64,000 nt of DNA from Eurosta solidaginis (taxonomy: Eukaryota > Arthropoda > Insecta > Diptera > Tephritidae): assembly GCF_040869045.1 (NCBI RefSeq), contig NC_090319.1:363585739-363649738 (forward strand), in the 5' to 3' direction. Below are positions 57,050 to 64,000 of this stretch, one piece after another. Every line of letters begins with the position of its first letter. Within the stretch, counting starts at the first letter, position 1. The translations under genes were made by a program, and so were the position numbers. The notes beneath the pieces are model-generated. The model was not told the DNA's origin and searched no databases. It was given only the letters and a program-made list of their open reading frames with translations.

Positions 57050-59640
57050 ATCACCTGGTCCACATTTTGGTGGATATCACGAGAACGCCTTCACATATAC
57101 ATCTAAGGGCCACTCGCTTTTAAAACCCTCATTAATACCTTTAATTTGATATCCATATCGTACAAAAACATACCAGAGTCACCCCTGTCCCACCCTAATG
57201 GCGATATCTCGAAAAGGCGTCCACCTATAGAACTAATGCCCCCTCTCTCTTAAAATGCTAGTAACACCTTTCGTTTGATACCCATATCGTACAAACATTC
57301 TAGAGTAACCCCTGGCCCACCCTAATGGCGATATCTCGAAAAGGCGTCCACCTATAGACCTAGTGTCCACTCCCTCTTAAAATGCTCAGTAACACCTTTC
57401 GTTTGATACCCATATCGTACAAACATTCTAGAGTCACCCCTGGCCCACCCTAATGGCAATATCTCGAAAAGGCGTCCACCTATAGACCTAATGCCCACTC
57501 CCTCTTAAAATGCTCAGTAACAGCTTTCGTTTGATACCCATATCGTACAAACATTCTAGAGTCACACCTGGCCCACCCTAATGGCGATATTTCGAAAAGG
57601 CGTCCACCTATAGAACTAAGGATTACTCCCTTTTAAAATACTCATTACCACCTTTCATTTGATACCCATATCGTACAAACACATTCTAGAGTCACCCTGG
57701 CCCACCCTAATGGCGATATCTCGAAAAGGCGTCCACCTATAGACCTAATGTCCACTCCCTCTTAAAATGCTCAGTAACACCTTTCGTTTGATATCCATAT
57801 CGTACAAACATTCTAGAGTCACCCCTGGCCCACCCTAATGGCGATATCTCGAAAAGGCGTCCACCTATAGACCTAATGTACACTCCCTCTTAAAATGCTC
57901 AGTAACACCTTTCGTTTGATACCCATATCGTACAAACATTCTAGAGTCACCCCTGTCCCACCCTAATGGCGATATCTCGAAAAGGCGTCCACCTATAGAC
58001 CTAATGCCCACTCCCTCTTAAAATGCTCAGTAACACCTTTCGTTTGATACCCATATCGTACAAACATTCTAGAGTCACACCTGGCCCACCCTAATGGCGA
58101 TATCTCGAAAAGGCGTCCACCTATAGAACTAAGGATTACTCCCTTTTAAAATACTCATTACCACCTTTCATTTGATACCCATATCGTACAAACACATTCT
58201 AGAGTCACCCTGGCCCACCCTAATGGCGATATCTCGAAAAGGCGTCCACCTATAGACCTAATGCCCACTCCCTCTTAAATGCTCAGTAACAACTTTCGTT
58301 TGATACCCATACGGTACAAACATTCTAGAGTCACCCTTGGTCCAGCTTTATGGCGACATCTCGAAAAGGCGTCCACCTATAGAACTAAGGATTACTCCCT
58401 TTTAAAATACTCATTACCACCTTTCATTTGATACCCATATCGTACAAACACATTCTAGAGTCACCCTGGCCCACCCTAATGGCGATATCTCGAAAAGGCG
58501 TCCACCTATAGACCTAATGCCCACTCCCTCTTAAAATGCTCAGTAACACCTTTCGTTTGATACCCATATCGTACAAACATTCTAGAGTCACCCTTGGTCC
58601 ACCTTTATGGCGATATCTCGAAAAGGCGTCCACCTATAGAACTAAGGATTACTCCCTTTTAAAATACTCCTTACCACCTTTCATTTGATACCCATATCGT
58701 ACAAACACATTCTAGAGTCACCCCTGGCCCACCCTAATGGCGATATCTCGAAAAGGCGTCCACCTATAGACCTAATGCCCGCTCCCTCTTAAAATGCTCA
58801 GTAACACCTTTCGTTTGATACCCATATCGTACAAACATTCTAGAGTCACCCCTGGCCCACCCTAATGGCGATATCTCGAAAGGGCGTCCACCTATAGACC
58901 TAATGCCCACTCCCTCTTAAAATGCTCAGTAACACCTTTCGTTTGATGCACATATCGTACAAACACATTCTAGAGTCACCCCTGGCCCACCCTAATGACG
59001 ATATCTCGAAAAGGCGTCCACCTATAGACCTCATGCCCACTCCCTCTTAAAATGCTCAGTAACACCTTTCGTTTGATACCCATACCGTACAAACATTCTA
59101 GAGTCACCCCTGGCCCACCCTAATGGCGATATCTCGAAAAGGCGTCCACCTATAGACCTAATACCCACTCCCTCTTAAAATGCTCAGTAACACCTTTCAT
59201 TTGATTCCCATATCGTACAAACACATTCTAGAGACACCCCTGGTCCACCTTTATGGCGATATCTCGAAACGGCGTCCACCTATGGAACTAAGGATCACTC
59301 CTTTTCAAAATACTCATTAACAGCTTTCATTTGATACCCATATCGTACAAACACATTATAGAATCACCCCTGGTCCACCTTAATGGTGACATCTCGAAAA
59401 GGCGTCCACCGATAGACCTAAGGCCCACTCCCTCTTAAAATGCTCAGTAACACCTTTCATTTGATACCCATATCGTACAAACAAATTCTAGAGTCAGCCC
59501 TGGTCTACCTTTATGGCGATATCCCTAAATGGCGTTCATCCATAGAACTATGGCCTATTCTCTCTTAAAATACTCTTTAATACCTTTCATTTGATACACA
59601 TGTTATACAACCACATTCCAGGGTTACCCCAGATTGATTT
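57050..59640 (+). repeat. Satellite array of ~128-133-bp units with two alternating subtypes
   Basis: About 20 head-to-tail units with GGCGATATCTCGAAAAGGCG, TCCACCTATAGA, TTTGATACCCATATCGTACA and CATTCTAGAGTCACC. Type A units read CCTAATGCCCACTCCCTCTT and AATGCTCAGTAACACC. Type B units read GAACTAAGGATTACTCCCTT and AATACTCATTACCACC, with ACACATTCTAG. Type B recurs near 57615, 58125, 58380 and 58640, so the array has grown by multi-unit blocks. Units at both outer edges are the most diverged. Confidence 0.9.
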
Positions 59641-59719
59641 TCCTTATTTTGTCTCCATAGCTCTCAACTGAGTATGTTATGTTCGATTACACCCGAACTT
59701 AGCCTTCCTTACTTGTTTG

Positions 59720-60830
59720 ATTTTATTTTATTGTCGGGTGTAATAGTAGATGCATTTTGTTCTATAAATTGTTAAATAAGGTGTTGCATGTTTGCGCAGT
59801 CATTCGGGTGTCACAACTGCGAAACGCAAAATTTATTTACATACAAACAATGGAGCAAACACACAAACATTTAGTTATAACTGAAAATGTGGTTACAAGA
59901 GTAATAAAATTTCGATGGCTGGTGGCATTGTTGACTGATGTCATCTGCGATTTCTTTCATGCGGAAGCAATTTGCAATTCGATAGTGCTGCTAAACTGTC
60001 AAAGCGATTTACCGTTCCACAGCAAAAAAGGAAATGACACACATACTTATGAATATATGCATGTACATGTTTGAAGATGTTAAACACATTTTTATTTTTC
60101 GGAAATTTGTAATTTAAATTCTATAAGAATTTATTAGTACAAAATTGTTTGAAAATTGAAATTCATTTAAAACAATTTGCAGCATAAAAACATTTGCTGC
60201 TATTTAAATTTATATTCATACCAAATTATTTGTATTTATTCATCTTTTAATTTGGTATTCACAAATTTGCTTTCAAATGCCACAAGATCCTTGTGCTTCC
60301 AGGAACTCAATGTAAAAGTACACAACGACTATTGTGTCCCTTTTTGAATGTTTCATTTTAAAAATCTTCTCTTCTTGACATTGGCGAAGGGACGTCGCAA
60401 CTGGTGAAGCAGCGGGCGCGGCTGCCCCCACATAAATTCCGACCGCGGGCAAAACATTATCACTTTATGTCTATTTAATTCTATTCATCCACCAGCTGTT
60501 TTCATAATTACTTATTGTCATTCACCAGACCACCTGAATGTAGCAAGTCTTGATATTTCGAAGTGTAAGCACAGCTTAAAGATTTCATTTCAGAGTCGAT
60601 AATCGGATGGTATCGATTGCTTTTACATATATCGACGACTTCCATGAATGCGAGAAACATACTACATTGAATGTCAACAATTCGTTCTAATGTTGGCTGA
60701 TCCCGTGATTTTTGAGAGCAACGTGATTGTGACCTTTAAATTTTTATGAACAGCGAGTTGAGCCAACAGCCAAATGAATTAAATAAAATTAAATTTTAAG
60801 GAAAAGGACTTCTTAAATTATTTTAACACT
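59720..60830. other. No gene recognised
   Basis: A plus-strand frame at 59757-60074 has no recognisable motif. The rest is AT-rich. Confidence 0.4.
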
Positions 60831-60988
60831 TCAAAATGATATTATTTATTTATTTCAAAGTAAATCTAGAACAACTTACAATATCCTTACAGACTATTCA
60901 CAAATTATTGCTTAAATATTACCATATCAATTCTTTAAGTAGAAGTTTAAACTTTGATTTATTTACTGAAAAATCCATTTCCCTGGCA

Positions 60989-61531
60989 TTAGTCAGAAGA
61001 AGATTGAGCTATATGCGAATTCATATGTCGTTCTGGCTCTATCCAATAAAAAAATATCATGTTTTCGAAGTGGTCTAGATGGTATACTGAAACGAATACG
61101 ACCCAAAAGAAACGACGAGTCAATCGTGCCCCTATCAAATCATAAATAAATGCCAGCGCTAGAATAGATCTTTTACTATGCAGAGACTTCAGTCTTATAA
61201 GTAGACATCTAGCGTGGTAAGATGGTAAGGGATCCTGAAAACGTAATGACCGGAGCCCAAAACGCAAAAATTTTTTCTGGATCATTTCAAGTCGCTGTAT
61301 ATGACAAACGTGGTATGGTCTCCAAACCAAGGAAGCATATTCCAGTTTAGACCATACAAGCGATGTATATAGAAGCTTGAACGTATGTCGATGATGGAAA
61401 TCTGGGCTAAAGCGGCGAATGAACGCAAGCATTGAATATGACTTGGCAATAACACAGTTAAGTTGACTTTGGAAGAGAAATTTAACATCGAAGACAATTC
61501 CAAGTTCTGATATTTCATCAACAGTTTTCAA
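60989..61531 (-). pseudogene. Reverse-transcriptase thumb and C-terminus of the Jockey/CR1-like LINE
   Basis: 180 codons. The first 120 or so match the family's post-palm region. The last 40 codons (from RRFFWVVF) are out of frame; the neighbouring frame carries the genuine continuation, ending near 61000 with RTTYEFAYSSIFF. Upstream of the first methionine, toward 61741, the sequence continues to the ADD catalytic block with at least one small disruption. Confidence 0.7.
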
Positions 61532-61768
61532 AACAGAAACACCAATGTGATACGAGGTGTTAATACCATTACGATTTTGAGAATGAGATGTAAAAGCACT
61601 TACAAATATTTAAATATAAGCAATTTCTACTACGCCAATATATTATTCTGTCAAAATCAAACTGCAGCCGTAGGGAATCTACTTGACTTGTGACTGATGT
61701 AAAAATTTTCAAGTCATCTGCGTGCAACACAAAATTCGAGTAAATGAAGCAATGACGTGTGTCATTAA

Positions 61769-62340
61769 CCTTAGAAAGATAACGTTATTTTTTCACCCTA
61801 GAAAGATAACGTACGTCTAAGAGACGTGTTCAAGTTTAAGGACCCTAAAGATATAAAAAACTTAAATTTTTGTTTGTTTTTTTTTTTTTCATCATTTATT
61901 TGGTATATATTCACTTGTTTTAAATGTTTTTTAAAGAAAATTGTTTTTTTAATATACATATTAAAAATTAAGTTTGACTTGTCTTGGACTTGTCCTTACA
62001 AAAATCAAATACATTTTTATGTACTTAAATTTAATGAATTAACTGTTTTAAACTATACTTAAAAAAATATTAGCTAAAATTAACATTTTAGGCAAAATTA
62101 CATATAAAATTTGTAGTCACGTAAAAGATAACGATACGTCCCTTAGACGTATTGCTAAAAAACAATCGTATATATTTCAGCAAACAAAAAAGTTACTACT
62201 GAAAAACACCACCCACAGACAAGCTGGTAATGCTAGCTGAGAAAACTGATAATGAGAATGTTCTCTCTTTACGATTGTGGGAGAATGAGAGCAAAATTAA
62301 AACGACGTACGTCTCACAGACGTACTTTAACTCACTATGG
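61769..62340. mobile_element. piggyBac-like MITE with TTAA duplication
   Basis: 572 bp between TTAA at 61765-61768 and TTAA at 62341-62344. The inner left terminus CCCTAGAAAGATAACGTACG (61796) begins with the 13 bases CCCTAGAAAGATA known from the ends of moth piggyBac. The reverse complement of the right end reads CCATAGTGAGTTAAAGTACG, and both continue TCT--GAGACGT. The left terminus is doubled: CCTTAGAAAGATAACGTTA precedes it by 27 bp. ACGTCT-type palindromes of 15 bp recur at about 61814, 62134 and 62308. There is no transposase, so it must be mobilised in trans. Confidence 0.85.
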
Positions 62341-62435
62341 TTAATAAAAATTACGAAAAAGAGAGGTCTTAGGATACTCCCTTGAGGAACACCAGAGGTT
62401 GGGGTAAAAGAATGAGAACTCACACCATCGACCAC
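62196..62435 (-). pseudogene. Reverse-transcriptase palm piece of the Jockey/CR1-like LINE
   Basis: The first 31 codons carry TSGVPQGSILRPLFFVIFIN, the conserved palm block before the ADD motif. Residues after FIN come from the MITE and are not part of the LINE protein. Confidence 0.75.
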
Positions 62436-62479
62436 AACAGCACAACTCCGATCCGCCAGGAAAAAATTTTATTCACAAC

Positions 62480-64000
62480 CAACACTTTAAAATTTCAAAG
62501 GACTACCAGACAGCTGAATAAACACATTCAGCCATTGTATACAAAACAAGTGTGATGTTTTATTCGTCAACTGCCTGACATGTTGTTCAAAATGGCTACT
62601 TTTTAGCGTTTTGGCAGCATTTTGACAGGATGTTCAATATGGCAACCCGCACGGTGGGCTATCTTCAGTGGATGATAGAAAGGCATACAGGATGAGATAA
62701 CGGTAGACTCTTTAAAAGTCAGGCGACCCTTTCTATTTGTACTTTTGTTGTCTATGCAGAAGATATCACACGTTGATATCGATGCGTTGAGCCATGAAAT
62801 TAGCCGACATATGTGAGGGACTACGTATTAAGAAATGTATTTTAAAAGTAACAATGAGGGCATGCTTGAATTTTGTATATCTATTTCACCCGATATGGTG
62901 TTAAACTGTGAAAATTAATAATAAATAATCGAAATAAATATGAATGTATATGTAATAAATATTGAATAATAAATATATATAAACATATACTAACTGTTTT
63001 AATATTTGGGTTTGTCCCCTAAGAAAAATTTCGTTGCGACGTCCCTGCATTGTTACAGTGAGTAGTTTTTTGTTGTAATTTCTTTTTTGCATACTTGTTT
63101 ATGTTCTGTCTCAAGTGTATATTTTTGCAATATTTTCAATATTCTGCCACCACCCAATCGATTTTGCCCCTTCCCCTATACTGGTCAAATGATATCGTAC
63201 TTTTTAAGTCTTCAATTGAGTTGTCCTTAAATGACAATCTTCCGGTATTTGTGGTTTATGGTGGATTTTTTATTTTGTGTCCAAAGCAAATTGTTGTAAA
63301 TTCACAATATCAAGTTTAAGTGCGGAGCAGTTAACATAAAATACAATACAAAGTTAATAACGACTACAAAAATAAATAAAGATTTAATGTGATAAAAGGG
63401 AATTTGAAGATCTTTTAAACAGTTTAATGTTAAGGATGGAAATTTTGATAGAAATTTGGATTAGCTCTCATCTTTTACTACCTACAAAATTTTTAAAGTT
63501 TCTATCGCTCGCTCTTTTTACTCACTAACCTTTCGACCGCTTTATACCTCTGCTTCCATAGGCAGGTTCCGTGGTAAAGAAAAGGGCAAGAAATATACTT
63601 AAGTGCAGTTTGTACATATGGAATCCTTCCGAGATGCAGATATCTTTCTTCAAAATGTCGAAATCCTTTTTATAATAGTAAACTATTTTCAGCTACAAAC
63701 ATACTACACATTTATTGCACGCTTCCTTATCCAAAGACGTTCTTATTTATCTATCACATAATTCGGAGATTTTCAACTAGGGTTTGGAGATTGGACCTTA
63801 CGAGACTAGTTCCCCCTAGCCCATTATGTATAGAACAGTTGCTTCCTATGCTGTTTTAAAAATCTTCTAAGCAAATAAAATTGTTTCTAAGCACTTACTG
63901 CTTTATATGACATGTTCGTTTTTCGGATGATTTCGTCACGTTCTGTCAAAACTTCTGGGTCTAGTCTAGTCCTAAATTTTGCTTCTGACGTAGTTATTCT
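62480..64000. other. Mostly unrecognised; one tiny RTE-like match
   Basis: CTCTGCTTCCATAGGCAGGTTCCG at about 63549-63572 resembles the RTE-like 3' region (CTCTGCTTCCATAGGCGGGTTC at 16319). No other feature could be supported in this AT-rich end of the window. Confidence 0.4.

Larger units (their letters stand above)
55681..59715 (+). mobile_element. DINE-1/INE-1-type element, copy C (4 kb, with satellite array)
   Basis: Starts near TTTTATACTCAGTTGAGC with the sub-terminal repeat TACTCAGTTGAG (55686-55697). AAGGAATCGAGATAGATATA and GATTGAGCCATGTCCGTCC follow, then (CCGT)n at 55826-55887 and repeated CCACGCCCACTTTT blocks. The tandem array is at 57050-59640. It ends with CTCAACTGAGTA (59663-59674), a stem-loop at 59681-59698 (one base off perfect) and CCTTCCTTACTTG. 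The organisation and several motifs parallel Drosophila INE-1, including ATGTCCGTCC and CACGCCCAC. It is inverted relative to copy A at 12695-14500. No Rep/helicase is encoded, so it is non-autonomous. The GRTDG-type ORF at 55619-55957 is an artefact. Confidence 0.85.
60838..62465 (-). mobile_element. Jockey/CR1-like LINE, 5'-truncated, split by a MITE
   Basis: In reverse the order is FTPTSGVPQGSILRP and FVIFIN (62435-62345), the MITE at 61769-62340, then FVLHADDLKIF (catalytic ADD, near 61712-61740). The thumb follows in frame 60989-61531: ISELGIVFDVKF, MLAFIRRFSPDFHHR, LVWSKLEYASLVW, IQKKFLRFGLRSL, ALAFIYDLIG. A one-base shift after DLIG moves the correct C-terminus (IDSSFLLGRIRF) to another frame. 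The 3' end has AAATAAATAAAT near 60843-60854. Fingers and endonuclease are lost. Clade label is from motif style only. Confidence 0.75.

Noticed and set aside
57050..59640. Regular repeats that could be mistaken for a CRISPR array
   Set aside because: Units are contiguous, about 128-133 bp, with no unique spacers and lie inside a DINE-type transposon in a fly-like genome.

Overview
This window looks like intergenic or intronic heterochromatin-like DNA from a higher (cyclorrhaphan) fly, probably a tephritid fruit fly. It is AT-rich, has no bacterial-style gene spacing, and is packed with dipteran repeats: DINE-1/INE-1-type elements carrying a CCGT microsatellite and CCACGCCCAC blocks, tRNA-headed SINEs, RTE-, R1-, LOA/I- and Jockey/CR1-like LINE fragments, gypsy-type solo LTRs and a BEL/Pao retrotransposon. 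The species is inferred, not proven. I found no complete host gene. The only host coding sequence I can support is one unidentified exon on the minus strand (31535-31842). It has a plausible splice acceptor and donor. A broken duplicate of it lies at 25130-25444.

Layout. 1-8700: a fold-back MITE, a 167-bp tandem repeat split by a SINE, a minisatellite split by a LINE fragment, a LOA/I LINE fragment, a perfect 77-bp-arm palindrome in CGATAA-rich DNA, and a TIR element with a second long palindrome inside it. 8760-10350: a decayed hAT (ZMYM/DUF4371-like) transposase, 'GTGGCAACC' repeats and a retroposon fragment. 10483-17100: two 5'-truncated RTE-like copies, each with a perfect target-site duplication (14 bp and 9 bp), a DINE-1-like element and an R1-like end. 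18300-19680: degenerate minisatellites. 20930-23930: a DINE-like element and a degenerate LOA/I LINE.

25052-31905 is the best-defined locus. A 454-bp segment holding the exon was duplicated in tandem. A young BEL/Pao element (25552-31497; 319-bp LTRs with only two differences seen; 5-bp CTTAT duplication) then entered one copy, 37 bp beyond the splice donor and in the same orientation. The other copy preserves the empty target site. The element's gag-pol frame is continuous but is cut by exactly three stops, all TAG.

31906-55100: an R1-like end, a second SINE with a 15-bp duplication, polypurine repeats, three same-strand solo LTRs, a (CAA)n-tailed retroposon with a 14-bp duplication, a long minisatellite and LOA/I RNase H fragments. 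55681-59715: a 4-kb DINE-1-like element with about 20 tandem units of roughly 128-133 bp, inverted relative to its 12695-14500 relative. 60838-62465: a Jockey/CR1-like LINE whose reverse transcriptase is split by a piggyBac-like MITE at TTAA; removing the MITE restores the frame.

The elements do not form a working pathway. They record layered insertions, and the nesting gives their relative order. I saw nothing like a CRISPR, operon or defence system.
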